Origin: Linum tenue
Lineage: Eukaryota; Streptophyta; Magnoliopsida; Malpighiales; Linaceae
Assembly: GCA_946122785.1 (NCBI GenBank)
Contig: CAMGYJ010000011.1
Coordinates: 16,492,001 to 16,556,000 of the forward strand
Direction: 5' to 3'
Length of the DNA: 64,000 nucleotides
Of this stretch, positions 8,461 to 20,022 are shown in pieces. The position numbers were made by a program, and so were the translations under genes. How positions within the stretch are numbered: position 1 is the first letter of the stretch; the number at the start of each line of letters is the position of its first letter. A model generated the notes under the pieces. The model made no database searches, was not told the origin of the DNA, and worked only from the letters and a program-made list of their open reading frames with translations.

Positions 8461-9693
8461 ATGGCTGAAGGAGCAGATTCAACAGCTGGGAAATCTACCC
8501 AGAGCTCAGCTAGTTCATCCTACGAAGACCCTTACCTCAATCCCTACTATCTTCCGCCTCAAGATGGTGCGCTGTCCACCATAATCTCTGTGAAACTTGT
8601 AGATGGGAACTATCACACATGGAGTCAGGTGATGCTTGTTGCCTTAGCTACCAGGAACAAGGTAGCCTTCATCGATGGAACCATACCAGTACCCAAGGTA
8701 ACAGAACCCTCTTACCAGTCATGGTTGCGTTGTAATGGTACCATTCGCTGCTGGATTTATAACTCCTTAGCTGAAGATATAGCGAATAGTGTCATGGGTT
8801 AGGAAAGTGCTCAGGCTGTTTGGGAAAATCTGAAGAACAGATTTAGCCAGGAAGACAATGTTAGGGTTTATGATTTGAAGGGTCAGTTGGCTAAATGTGT
8901 TCAAGGAGAACAGTCTGTGAGTCAGTACTTTACCAACATTACTGTGTTGTGGGAGGAGTTGAAAAGGTATCGTCCAATACCTTGTTGTCCCTGTAGTACC
9001 CCATATGAAACAATGAAAAGGTATGAGGACAATTATTTTGTCATCAAATTCATGCAAGGATTGTACGAAATGTACCAATCTGCCAAGACCCAAGTGCTCA
9101 TGAACTCAACATTACCATCTATTGATGTTGTTTTCAAGCAAATCTTGCAACTGGAAAGACAGATGAAGAGTGCTCCCAAGTCTAGTGGAGTTGATACAGT
9201 TGCATTGGCAGTTGGTTCACCATAAAATGCCAGACACAATGACAGAGATTACAAGGATGGCAAGAAGTTCTGTAGGTATTGTAAGAAGGATAATCACATC
9301 ATTAGTGAATGCTACAGACTGAAAAACAAGAAAACAAGGGAATATGGTGGCTCAAGCTTTGCTGGCTCAGTTGAAACAGGATTTGAATCTGACTCTGGCA
9401 TTCTTGGAGTAGCATCTGTGTAACAGGATGCACAAAACAGAAACAATTCCATTGGCCTAGCCAGTCTTCAACTAAGCAATGACCAGATGGAGAAATTGAG
9501 GATCCTGCTGCTTGGCTCACCACAGTCATCTCCTTCTCCCCCAACATCACCATCTATCAGACATGTGGCAAATGCAGCAGTGACTACTCAGTCCCAAGCT
9601 GGCCAGCATCAATCAGGAGTCACTCAATACCACCCTGTTTATCTTCCCTCGAGTTCAGGTACCACAGTCCTCTAAACTCTTTTAGCTAGGACA
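8461..9693 (+). pseudogene. Copia gag region with CCHC knuckle
   Basis: Starts MAEGADSTAGKSTQ. One frame runs through 8461-9693 with stops at 8800 (TAG), 9223 (TAA), 9421 (TAA) and 9673 (TAA). It contains the copia gag pattern (VKLVDGNYHTWSQVML, VWENLKNRFSQ, QGLYEMYQSAKTQVL) and a CCHC knuckle CRYCKKDNHIISEC near 9270-9312. Gag packages element RNA. The stops all fit single base changes, so the protein was probably intact at insertion. Confidence 0.88.
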
Positions 9694-11530
9694 GTGGAAC
9701 CACCATGGGTTTTGGACACAGGTGCCACAGATCACATAATTTGTGATCTGAAGTATTTCTTAAAATGCAAATCATTACAGGGAGTCTTTGTCAATTTACC
9801 AAATGGTAACAAGGTCCAGGCCATACATATAGGAATAGTTAGACTTCCTTGTGGACTATTTCTTTCTCAAGTCCTATTTGTTCCAAGTTTCAGTTACAAT
9901 CTTGTTTCTGTCAGTAAACTCACCAAAACCAATCTAGTCTCACTTCTTTTTAAATCCTCTTTGTGTGTCATCCAGGACCTTATTACACAGAGGAGGATTG
10001 GTTTAGCCCAAGGGGATAAAGGACTATACCTGTTCAATGAGATCCAAACCATTTCTCAAGACTACCACTCAACCAATCCAAAGTGTTTTGCTGCTTCACA
10101 ACTCAATTTTCAGCCTCAAAATTTTGATCTCTGGCATGCCAGTTGGGTCATCCATACATTTCCAGATTAGAGACTATACACAAACAATGTCCAGATGTAT
10201 TAGTTTCTAAGATTGTTCACTGTGATGTTTGTAATTTGTCAAAACAGAAAAGATCTCCCTTTTCAGTTAGCACATAAGTTCATTCCTCTTTGTTTGGTTT
10301 ACTACATGTAGACATTTGGGGGCCTTTGAGCACCACTTCTTACAATGGTTTCAACTATTTCTTAACCATAGTTGATGATTTAAGTAGATGAGTGTGGACC
10401 TATTTGATGAAATTTAAGGATGAATCTAGGGGTTTGTTACAGTCTTTCTGTGTCATGGTGAAAAACAAATTCAACAAATCCATTCAGATCATCAGAGAGC
10501 CCAAGGCATGGAATTTCACATGGATGAGTTCTATAGAACTCATGGGATTAAACATCAAATGAGTGTGTTGTACACTCCACAACAAAATGGCAGGGTTGAG
10601 AGGAAGCATCAACACCTGCTAAATGTTGCCAGAGCTCAAATTTCAGTCTGGCCTTCCTCTAGCTTATTGGAGTGATTTATAGTCCATGCTACCTATCTAA
10701 TCAACATAATCCCTACACCAATTCTAAACAACCTCAGTCCCTATGAGAAACTCTATGGTGTCCCACCAGACTATAGTAGCTTGAAGGTTTTTGGTTGCTT
10801 AGTCTATGCTTCCACAGCTGGTCCACACAGAACTAAATTCTCACCCAGAGCCAAACAGTGTGTTTTCCTTGGCAGACCTGCTGGGATTAAGGGTTTCAAG
10901 CTCCTTGACATTGACACCAAAAGGGTGTTTTGCTCCAGAGATGTAATTTTTCATGAAAATATCTTATCATATGCCAATCACAGTTCTGCTTCTTCTTCAC
11001 TTCCATCACCTACTCCAACTCCATCACCAACTTTTTCCTTCCTTCCTACACCTTCTTCTATTCCAAACCCTCACCCATGTGATTCTTCTTCTTCTTCAGA
11101 TGTTCCAATTCCTGTGAATCCTCAGTCTGAGGGAGGCACACAGCCTCCATCTCCCTCTCCTAAATCACCAATTCCCTTTCTTATTCCCTCAAGTCCATCT
11201 TCTTCTTCAACTCAAACTCATCCTGATGATTCACAAAACACACCTTCTTCTTCTCCCTCTACTTTACCTACATCCTCACCATTCTCTCCTATTCCATTAA
11301 ACAGCCCTGCTCACTCTCCATCCCATGTTCAACTGAGGAGATTAATCAGGACTGTCAAACCACCCAACTGGCATGCAGATTATCATGTCACTCACCCCAT
11401 TCATAGAGCCCTTTCATACACTCACCTATTACCAAAGCATCAACACTTCATAAACAGTCTAACCTCACACAAAGAACCATCTTCTTACCAAGAAGCAATG
11501 CAGAACCCTCATTGGGATAAGGTAGTTTAG
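9694..11530 (+). pseudogene. Copia protease and integrase region
   Basis: The aspartic protease motif is WVLDTGATDH (9703-9732), in frame with gag. The GAG-pre-integrase motif FDLWHA is near 10123. Then frames shift: HVDIWGP and the QNGRVERKH motif of the integrase core are in different frames between 10170 and 10780. From 10781 a 249-codon open frame carries the integrase C-terminal signature (KVFGCLVYAST, KFSPRAKQCVFLG) followed by a long Ser/Pro/Thr-rich linker and a TAG at 11528. Integrase would insert the cDNA; this copy is dead. Confidence 0.88.
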
Positions 11531-13017
11531 GAAGAGTTGAAAGCCCTGATTGATAATGGAACATGGCAAATCAAGGATTTACCGGTTGGTAAGAAGGCAA
11601 TAGGCTGCAAATGGGTTTTCAGAGTGATACTTCATTCTGATGGATCAATTGAAAGATATAAGGCAAGGCTGGTTGCCAAAGGATATACTCAGGTTTATGG
11701 TATTGACTACTGTGACACTTTTTCACTAGTAGCTAAGTTAAGTTCAGTTAAAACCCTACTTGCAGTTGCAGCAGTGCAGAATTGGCACTTACATCAGATG
11801 GATGTAAGCAATGCCTTCTTGAATGGTGACTTAACAGAAGAGGTATACATGGAAATACCTGATGGTTTGGACTTGGGAGTTGACTACAAAGGCAAAGTCT
11901 GTCACTTGAAGAAATCCCTTTATGGGTTGAAACAGGCAAGCAGACAGTGGTATACTAAGCTCACTGAAAGCTTGCTGAAGCATGGATTTAAGCAAAGTTC
12001 CTCAGATTACTCTATTTTCACAGCTGAGATTTTTGGTGCACTTGTTGTGCTCATTGCGTATGTTGATGACATTCTGATTGGAAGTGTGAGCTTGGAATCC
12101 ATTACAGAAACCAAAAGAATCTTACAAGGAGAATTCAAGATGAAATATTTGGGAGAATTGAAGTACTTCCTTGGCCTGGAAGTGACAAGAGGAGTAAGGG
12201 GCATTACTGTTTCTCAGAGAAAATATTGCCTAGAACTTCTAGCAGAATCAGGTTTTGAAAATTGCAGGCCAGCATCTACTCCAATTTATGTTAAGGAAGT
12301 GTTGTCTGCTACAGGGGGCATTCCTTTAACTGATGTTGCAAGTTACAAACACTATGTAGGCCAGCTGCAATACTTAACAACTACAAGACCAGATATTGCA
12401 TTTGATGTGCAACAGTTGTGCACATATCAGGACAATCCTACAAGTTTGCACTTAAGAGCCTTGCATAGAGTACTTAGGTACCTCAAAGGGACACCTGGAC
12501 AAGGCCTACCCTAAGGATACTAAACTCGAGTTGAAGGGATTCAGTGATTCAGACTGGGCTACCTGTCCTGATACCAGAAAATCTATAACTGGATACTGTA
12601 CTTTCCTTGGATATGGAATTGTCACATGGAAGAGCAAAAAGCAGAAGACAGTATCCAGATCCTCCTCTGAAGCAGAATACAGGGCATTGGCTAGCTTGAG
12701 CTGTGAAGTTGAATGGTTAATTAGACTACTCAAAGATTTTGGAGTAGAACATCCTCAAGCAGTCAAGGTATTTTGTGACAACCAGTCAGCAATTCACATT
12801 GCTGAAAATCCAGTGTTCCACGAGAGAACAAAACATATTGATGTGGATTGTCACGTGATAAGAGAGAGGTCTCAGTTTGGGTTGATTGCTCTACATCATG
12901 TACCAACTGATTCTCAACCTGCAGACATTTTCACCAAGAGCTTATCTGTGGATCGCTTTGCATCTTTGTTGTCCAAGCTGGGAGTATATGATATATACTC
13001 GCCAGCTTGTGGGAGGG
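11531..13017 (+). pseudogene. Copia reverse transcriptase and RNase H
   Basis: RVT_2-type reverse transcriptase: KWVFRVILHSDGSIERYKAR, HQMDVSNAFLNGDL, and the catalytic AYVDDILI (12057-12080) are intact. After a one-base frameshift near 12510 the RNase H region follows (GFSDSDWATCPDTRKS, SRSSSEAEYRAL, CDNQSAIHIAENP, HIDVDCHVIRE). Together these would copy RNA to DNA. The frame reads into the 3' LTR and ends at 13229. The RE1-like lineage is suggested by motif wording only. Confidence 0.92.
13011..13017 (+). other. Polypurine tract of the copia element
   Basis: GGGAGGG immediately before the 3' LTR, the usual site of plus-strand priming. Confidence 0.7.
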
Positions 13018-13371
13018 TAATAGAGAGGCGAGATGATCAACCTCCAGGTGATCTGAGTTGCTCAGCAGCAACCAAAATGTGCAGTTCTGCTCCAGAAACG
13101 AAGAACAAGATGAAGAACAAGGAGCAGAGCAAAACGGAGACGTTTAGCTTCAAGTGCAGCCAGAAACGGTGGCGTTCTCCAGCAACGAACTTAAGTTCCA
13201 ATTTAACTATAGATAGAACACGTGTATAGCATTCATTGGTAGTTTTGTTTGTTAGTTTCTTTTAGCCGTTAAACTATAGTAATTAGATTTAAACCTCTGT
13301 ATATATATGGTTTTACATCAATGGAAAAGGGCTCAGTGAGCATTTCCCCCCAGATCTGAAACTTCTTCTTA
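13018..13371 (+). repeat. 3' LTR of the copia element
   Basis: 354 bp, near-identical to 7929-8281, with one extra C in the C run near 13350 and a final TA in place of CA. Confidence 0.92.
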
Positions 13372-13434
13372 GACAGGCAGGCAGAGTACTACAAAGAGGG
13401 AGAAGGGAAGGTGGAGGAGAGGAAAGTGGAGGAA

Positions 13435-13442
13435 TTTATATA
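13435..13442 (-). promoter_or_regulatory. Candidate TATA box of the SEC14-like gene, displaced by copia
   Basis: Minus-strand TATATAAA lies 64 bases beyond the copia 3' end. With the copia element removed it would sit about 263 bases upstream of the SEC14-like ATG. The 13372-13636 interval otherwise shows only AGGCAGGCAGAG-type short repeats and no gene. Confidence 0.45.
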
Positions 13443-13636
13443 GAGCAAAACGACAGGCAGTAACGCTGTTATGGGGATGAGGGAACAAGAGTTACTACAT
13501 TTTTCAAAAAGGCAGGCAGAGGCAGGGGAATTGATTTTTCAACGCGAATAATGATAATAATATTTGAATATTCATGTTTTAAGTCAATGATGACGATGAT
13601 GAGAAAACAAGAGTTTGATTTGTTTATTTAGTTATT

Positions 13637-14067
13637 GGGTTAATTGTATGGCTGGTCACTGAGATTAAAAAAAGTTCTTGTTTGGTAACTATAAATATTT
13701 AAATTTTATCTTTGTCTCACAAATTAGTTAAATGGTTCAAGTTGACGATGTGGACGGTGTGTTGCCTGTTCATGACCAGAAGGAAGCAGCTGTCATGGTC
13801 AGGAGCTAACGGAGATCTCTGTTCAACAAGGAAGCCATTTCCTCCCTTCGATTTAGGGTTTTTCCTTGTCAGCTGAAGTAGGGGAATGGGTATGTTTTAC
13901 ATTTTGGGGCTTAATTTAAGTGGATAGATTCATGGGTTTGGTTATAGCGTTGAGTTTGGGCAAGATGATGCGGCGGGTCTTAGTGATGTGGCAGGTAGGT
14001 TGCACAATTTTCGGGTTAAATTAGGCTGATTAAGCAATTCCATCTGCCACGTCCACACATAACGGTC
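13637..14067. mobile_element. MULE fragment (same family as 21024-22344), right arm cut off
   Basis: Begins GGGTTAATTGTATGGCTGGT, then CACTGAG. At 13990-14067 it has the inner right-arm sequence CAATTTTCGGGTTAAA, CTGCCACGTCCACA, ACGGTC in the orientation expected of the opposite arm. The homology stops at about 14068, where gypsy pol sequence begins in mid-gene. Confidence 0.65.
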
Positions 14068-14069
14068 TT

Positions 14070-14889
14070 CATCAACCAAATCGACTTAATTCCAGGGTTG
14101 AGTTTGCCTAATTTGCCTCATTATCGCATGAGCCCTAAAGTGAATGAAATATTGAGGGAGCAGATAGAGGATCTTCTGAAGAAGGTTTCATACGGGAGAG
14201 ATGAGCCCATGCGCAGTGCCCGTTCTGTTAGTACCAAAGAAGGGCAACCAATGGCGTATGTGTGTTGACAGCCGGGCCATCAATAAAATTACGATCAAAT
14301 ACAGGTTCCCCATTCCTCGTCTGGAGGACATGCTTGATGAACTATCCGGCTCGACGATGTTCACTAAAATTGACCTTTGCAGCAGGTACCATCAAATTCA
14401 CATCAAAACAGGTGACGAGTGGAAAACTGCAATTAAAAGCAAGGATGGTCTTTACGAGTGGCTAGTCATGCCGTTCGGATTATCCTACGCCCCCAGTACC
14501 TTCATGCGCTTAATGAATCAGGTTCTTCTCCCTTTCCTTGGTTCTTTTGTGGTGGTATATTTTGGCGATATCTTGATTTATAGCAAGACCAAGGAAGCAC
14601 ATTTGGACCACCTCAGGCGTGTGTTACAAGCATTACAGGAGAACAAACTCTACATCAACTTAAAGAAATGCACTTTCTGTACTAGCCAACTTTTATTTCT
14701 GGGCTTCATCGTCAACGCTGATGGGATTCAAGTCAACGAGAAGAAGGTAAGTGCCATCCGCAATCGGCCTACTCCCGCATCAGTATCTGATGTCCCCAGC
14801 TTCCAAGGATTGGCACCTTCTATCGCAGGTTCGTACGTGACTTCAGTACTATCACAACGCGCATTATAGAGTGTCTAAAGAAAGGCAAG
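14070..14889 (+). pseudogene. Gypsy reverse transcriptase
   Basis: Begins [20 protein letters not shown] and continues [63 protein letters not shown]. The catalytic YVDD box is altered to YFGD, so the enzyme is inactive on sight. The segment between the connection region and RNase H is lost at 14889, after ECLKKGK. A main open frame covers 14201-14869; frameshifts occur on both sides. Confidence 0.88.
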
Positions 14890-16266
14890 TGTAATCGCAG
14901 TCTGGGAATGCAGTAAAGTGGCAAGTTCTAATTATAAACCCGGGGTCTAGATCTACTGCCTACTCCGTGATTATCTATTATCTAGCAGACTAAGTCGGGT
15001 GATTGTTGTTTTAAGTAAAAGCAGTAAGAAAGTAGGAAATGGTTCGGTTTTCTAAAGCAAAGGAAGAGTCACTCGGGAATGAGTCCCCCTAACTCCTTAG
15101 TTAGGTCACAGCTGTAATTACTTTTGGTTGCTTTACTGTTGATTACACTGCGGAAGATCCGACAGTAGCTTGGAATCTCTTAAGCTGACCAAGCCCTCTC
15201 AGTCAAACTATCTGGCAGACGACTAGTCTTCACCGGAATAGAACGCTGAGGCAATGAGCACAGAACTCCACTACTGGAATTGGATTCTAGTACAAAGCAG
15301 TGAATCGAATAATTCTCGTATAATCGATTCACTATCTATCTTAGGTTGCAGCAGAAATCAATAAAAGGTGATCAGATTTCAAATGACTCAATCAAAACAC
15401 TTGAATCGATTATAATCAAGCAATATCACAATCCAAACGTAATTACAATCAATATTCCTAACACATGGAACTAGGGTTCTTCATACCCAAGTGAGAGGGA
15501 GTTCTACTCCATAGAGAGAGAGGGAAACAGAATACAAAGCAGTCATACTCATAACAATGGGAAGAATCTGCTCTGGGATGTCAATCTTCACTCCTGGGGA
15601 TGCAATCTGGGCTTCAATGGTGAGAAACCCACTCCAAATAGCTCCTAGGGTTTGTTCTTCGCACTTTCTCTCTCTAAAACTCTGTTTTTGCTCCAAAAAG
15701 TCGATTCTCTCTCCTTGGCTTGAATCTGCCTCAAAAAGTCGATCCTGGGCAAAACACGGTCGAGGGCACGACCGTGCTTTGCTTTTGCCCGTCCGTGCCC
15801 TTGCCACGTGTTAAAAACACGGCCACATCTGCCAAAACACGGTCGTGCCTAAAAATGGACACGGCTGTGCTTTGCTTCACTTCTGCCCGTGTTTTGGGCT
15901 TCGCAGCAGCACCTTGGATCCAGCCACGACATAAATAACACGGCCAAGGAACACGACCGTGTTTGTGTTTAGTCCAGCCCGTGTTTTTCCTCCTCATCGG
16001 TTCAGCTCTCGGCAATAAAAACACTGGCGTGCTCTTTTCGTGTACACGGCCGTGTTCTTCAGGCCTCCTGCCCGTGCTTTGGCCCCAGCTCAACAGAATG
16101 ACCTCCAAATACCCCGAAACTCGTGCTTAGCCTTTTCTTCGACGTCTGGGACCTGAAACATGACAAAGTAGCACAACCCGGCGTAAAATAGGCCAAAAAC
16201 ACACGACTACGAGCCGCAAACGGATAAGAACTAGGGGTGCAAACATGTGCAAATACATCGTTATCA
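14890..16266. mobile_element. Unclassified TG...CA repeat inserted in the gypsy pol
   Basis: The foreign block starts TGTAATCGCAGTCTGGG and ends CATCGTTATCA, so it has LTR-like TG/CA termini. No terminal direct repeats, coding region or clean 5-bp duplication was seen (GCAAG left, CTCGG right). The gypsy frame loses about 20 codons at the site. 15745-16085 is filled with variants of CACGGCCGTG. Related sequence occurs twice at 57.2-59.7 kb. It could be a non-autonomous LTR-type element or an isolated long LTR. Confidence 0.6.
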
Positions 16267-18015
16267 CTCGGCTCCAGTTCTAGTCCTTCCCAATTTCGAC
16301 AAAATATTCCAGGTGGAGTGCGATGCGAGCGGGGTTGGTGTGGGCGTCGTCTTGTCATAGGAAAAACGGCATGTTGCCTACTTTAGTGAGAAACTAAGTG
16401 ATACAAGATAGAAGTGGAGCACCTATGACCAAGAATTGTATGCAGTCTTCCGACCTCTTCGGCATTGGGAGCATTATTTGATCTAATGAGAGTTTGTTTT
16501 GTTCACTGATCATTTGGCGTTAAAATTTCTCCATAGACAGAAAATTATCAATAAAATGCACGCTCGGTGGGGGAGTTATCTGCAGAAGTTCCCTTTTCTT
16601 ATTCAGCACAAATCGGGAATACAGAACAAGGTAGCAGATGCGTTAAGCCGTATGGCCTCTTTATTGGTGACTTTGTTGCAAGAGATTTTGGGGTTCGAAT
16701 TTCTCAAAGTACTATATGCGACAGATCCCGAATTTCAGGAGCTATGGTATACATGTACCCATCAACACCCAAGTGAGGATTACCATGCACGTGATGGGTT
16801 CTTGTTCAAAGGGGATAGACTAGGCGTCCCGGCTTCCTCCTTACAGCAGAAACTGATTCGCAACTTGCATGGCGGGGGTCTCGGCGGTCATTTGGGGCAT
16901 GATAAAAGCATCGTTAGCTTGGAGGAACAATTCTATTGGCCCCACCTATGCCGTGATGCCAAGTCTCAAAAGGACAGTCGCAAAATACAAGGTTGTACGA
17001 ACCGCTTCTTGTACCGAATGATATTTGGCTAGATCTTTCGATGGATTTCGTGTTGGGACTTCCTCGTACTCAACGGGGTGTAGATTTTGTCTTTGTGGTG
17101 GTCAATCGCTTCTCAAAGATGTCTCATTTTATCGCTTGTTAGAAGACTGCAGATGCTTCCAACATTGCAAATTTGTTCTTCAAGGAGATCGTGCGCCTGT
17201 ATGAGGTTCCTATGACCATCACCTCTGATCGTGACACGAAATTCCTCAGTCATTTCTGGATTACCTTGTGGAGGATGTTTGGTACCTCGTTAAATCGGAG
17301 CTCTACAACACATCCGCAAACTGATGGGCGAACGGAGGTTACCAACCGGACGTTGGGCAATATGATTCGTACTCTATGTGGAGATAATATCAACAGTGGC
17401 ATTTGGCTTTATCTTAGGCGGAATTTGCATATAATAGTGTGGTGCACTCCGCTATTGGTAAGTCTCCTTTTTCTCTTGTGTATACTACATCGCCGCGGCA
17501 TGTAGTTGACCTGGTGGCATTACCACCCTCTCCGGGCAAGTCATGCAGCTAATACTATGGCGAGGAACATACAGGCTACTAAGAAGGCTGTCAAGGAGAG
17601 GCTTGCGGCCACTGGCCATCAGAAAAATATTGCCGCTGATGCACATCGACGTCACAAAGTGTTTGTTGAGGGAGATGAGGTCATGGTTTTCTTATGTAAG
17701 GAGCGGTTTCCCGTTGGTACTTATTCCAAGCTCCAGCCGCGTAAATATGGTCCTTTCTAAGTGTTGCGAAAGATAAGTGACAACGCCTACGTCATCGATT
17801 TGCCAGCTCACATGAATATATCTCCCACCTTCAACGTCGCTGATCTATATGACTTCCATGAAGATGGACCGCTTTATAGTGATCCGAACTCGCGGTCGAG
17901 TTCTTTACAGGTGGAGGAGACTGATGCAGCACACCTTGTGGACATGTTTCAAGTCGCGTTTCAAGCTGAGGAGGAGTTCATGATGTCGGAGCGTTTCAAG
18001 CTGAGGAGGAGTTGA
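16267..18015 (+). pseudogene. Gypsy RNase H and integrase
   Basis: [36 protein letters not shown] and [13 protein letters not shown] mark RNase [20 protein letters not shown] is the integrase zinc-binding region. The integrase core is spread over several frames ([47 protein letters not shown]). The C-terminal part ends in [20 protein letters not shown]. Stops occur at 16357, 17032, 17140 and 17758. No chromodomain was recognised. A 36-bp tandem duplication (GCGTTTCAAGCTGAGGAGGA twice) lies near 17958-18016. Confidence 0.85.
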
Positions 18016-18440
18016 TGGCGTCGGAGGATGCATGAGTCTACATGCATGGGGGATTTGGTTAATTTGTTGCTTTGTTAAACAATTATTATTATTTGTCTTT
18101 TCCTTATGGTTTTCGGTTAGGGTAATGTTTTTCCTTATGGTTTTCGGTTAATTGAGCATTGGCTATTTAAGACCTTGCTTGCTTTGTTTTGGAACACAAC
18201 TTTTACCAATTGATTCAATTAGAACCCGAGGGTTTTTTCCAGTGGAGTCTGGTTTTCTCGTCAAGTTTGCGGTTTGCGAACTTGTTCATTGCAGAAGCTC
18301 GGCGCTAGCGAGCTTGTTTAATTTTCTGACTGCGTCACCATGCTCATCTGAAGTGTCTTGTTGAAGTTCTACAATCGGTTCAGAAGTCGTCGCCCCAGTG
18401 CGTGGACTGGGGTTCGATTCTAGAGTTAGTTATTGGACAA
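18016..18440 (+). repeat. Probable partial 3' LTR or tail of the gypsy element
   Basis: After the pol stop come CATGGGGGAT, resembling a polypurine tract (18045-18054), a duplicated TTTTCCTTATGGTTTTCGGT, and a TATTTAAG promoter-like box at 18164-18171. No second LTR copy is in the window, so the boundaries are guesses. Confidence 0.4.
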
Positions 18441-19660
18441 TTATCTCGGGGGGTTTCCTTGTGTTAAAGTTAATAGAATGGTGTAGAATCTCATGGTTAG
18501 TCTGGTATGTCGTGAATGTTGTGGTCATGTTACAACTTATAATCACAAGGAACAAAAGAGTAACAAAATGAGCTAATATATAAGTCCATCGGTCTAATCT
18601 TGACATGACCACCTCAAATTGTCGAAAATCCCTCTTTTGTTGAGCATGCAACGTAACCTAAACCATGGAGATCAGACTCTTCTACAATGTGATTAATTAT
18701 CATAGGCAAATGTGATCGTGTTATCTGAAGTGTACTTATATGGTTTGGTTGCAACTAAATAAAGTTAACCAGTCTAACATGCAACAAAACCAATACTTGA
18801 GTGGTGTTGGAAATTGAGTGAGGCACTAATGATACTAACTACCTTGACTTTTGTGAAAGCAATTAAGGGAAAAGAGAAGCACTGAAGCAGCACCAAGGAC
18901 AAGCCATGGCAACTGTCTGCAAGGAAATTAAATGCAAGACCAAGTCGCCCAAGCATTAATAGTTAGTACGAAGTATACACGTTAGACACATTAATGAAGG
19001 AGTTTGGAGAATTATACCGGCCAGTTTTCCTTCCCCAAGCTTTCCTTTTCTGGGGCGACCCTCTGAGTAGTAACAAGAAAGGAGGTCCAAGTTATGATCA
19101 CAACTGTATACCTAAAGGGTTACACAGTTGCACACAAAGGGTCAGAGGCAACCTGCAGAGATAAACAGAAAAGGCAGCTGAGAAGCTGATGAATGCGTAT
19201 ATATATAAGAGTATCCCTGGGGGCCAAAATGGAAAACAAAGTCTTCAAGTTTGAAACCCAGTTTCGGAGAGATTGGTGGTCTCGTCTCTCGTGAAGTGAG
19301 AGCGTGAAGGGGTATTTCGGGGACAATGAGACACGTCTATCTGTATTATGTTTTCCCCCCGATTTCCTCCATAGCAAAACATGTTTACTAAGTGCTCATA
19401 GGACATGTGTGAGCGTGTTCATTATAGTGATAAAAATTGAAATTAGAAAGACACAAATACATGATGTACGTAGATTTCCTGAGAATCGGAACTAGTTCAC
19501 TGAAGAGGAAAATACTCTCTAAAGTCAATATTATTTAGCATAGTATATATATATATATAGACTCTTTAACTACATCTAACGGCTAGATCACCTGACGTAT
19601 ACTATACACCTGGCCTACACCAGTCATCACCTATATATATATATATATATATATGGTTCA
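18441..19660. other. No gene established
   Basis: About 1.2 kb with a minus-strand stretch that could be a decayed 5' gene region: TATATATA near 19200-19206, then a CTGCAG acceptor-like site around 19155. No protein similarity was recognised. The interval ends in (AT)n tracts at 19544-19558 and 19632-19654. Confidence 0.4.
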
Positions 19661-20022
19661 GGCTAGTGTACGCCCGGGCGTACGCTAGGTTAGCGTACGC
19701 CCCATTGAGTTTTGCTATATAGATCATGAATTAACCGGAGTTTGGGGCATGATACTATACCCTAACCTCTAATGGGTAAGCCCCAGTCCCTAATTTTCTA
19801 ACCCAAACCATGAGATTCGTTTAATCTTAAAATGAAAATTTCGACGAATCAAGATCGTTGATTTTCATTTTTAAGATTAAATGAATATCATGCTTTGGGT
19901 TAGTGAATTGGGGACTGGGATTCACCCATTAGGGGATAGGGTATAGTATCATGTCCCAAACTCCAATTAATTCTTTGTATAAATAGCAAAACTCAATGGG
20001 GCGTACGGTAGGCTAGCGTATA
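19661..20022. mobile_element. Foldback (MITE-like) element with ~170-bp arms
   Basis: The left arm (about 19682-19848) and right arm (about 19852-20022) are imperfect inverted copies. Both carry GTACGCCCCATTGAGTTTTG, then CATGATACTATACCCTA, CTAATGGGT, and TTTAATCTTAAAA toward the centre. The left end has an extra perfect palindrome GTACGCCCGGGCGTAC (19668-19683). Both ends sit next to AT repeats, and no clear target duplication is visible. No coding capacity. Confidence 0.75.

Larger units (their letters stand above)
7929..13371 (+). mobile_element. Complete Ty1/copia LTR retrotransposon, coding region degraded
   Basis: LTRs of 353 and 354 bp (7929-8281, 13018-13371) differ by six substitutions and one indel (about 1.7%), implying a fairly recent insertion. 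The order gag, protease, integrase, reverse transcriptase, RNase H is that of copia. Flanking pentamers GAGAG (7924-7928) and GACAG (13372-13376) match at four of five positions, consistent with an aged 5-bp target duplication. The LTR starts with TA instead of TG, and the right LTR ends TA instead of CA. Confidence 0.92.
14068..18440 (+). mobile_element. Truncated Ty3/gypsy retrotransposon split by another repeat
   Basis: Gypsy pol runs from just before the reverse transcriptase (14070) to the integrase C-terminal region (18015), with a non-coding tail that looks like part of a 3' LTR. The 5' LTR, gag and protease are absent. A 1,377-bp foreign repeat (14890-16266) separates the reverse transcriptase from RNase H. 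Confidence 0.85.

Noticed and set aside
14885..16271. 5-bp target duplication around the TG...CA repeat
   Set aside because: GCAAG and CTCGG do not match, and the gypsy frame has lost about 20 codons at the site.
15481..16358. Open frames of 70-125 codons
   Set aside because: They lie within the unclassified TG...CA repeat and reflect the CACGG-type words.
18774..19377. Minus-strand short frames with TATA-like and acceptor-like signals
   Set aside because: No recognisable protein, weak splice sites and no continuation; listed only as unexplained sequence.
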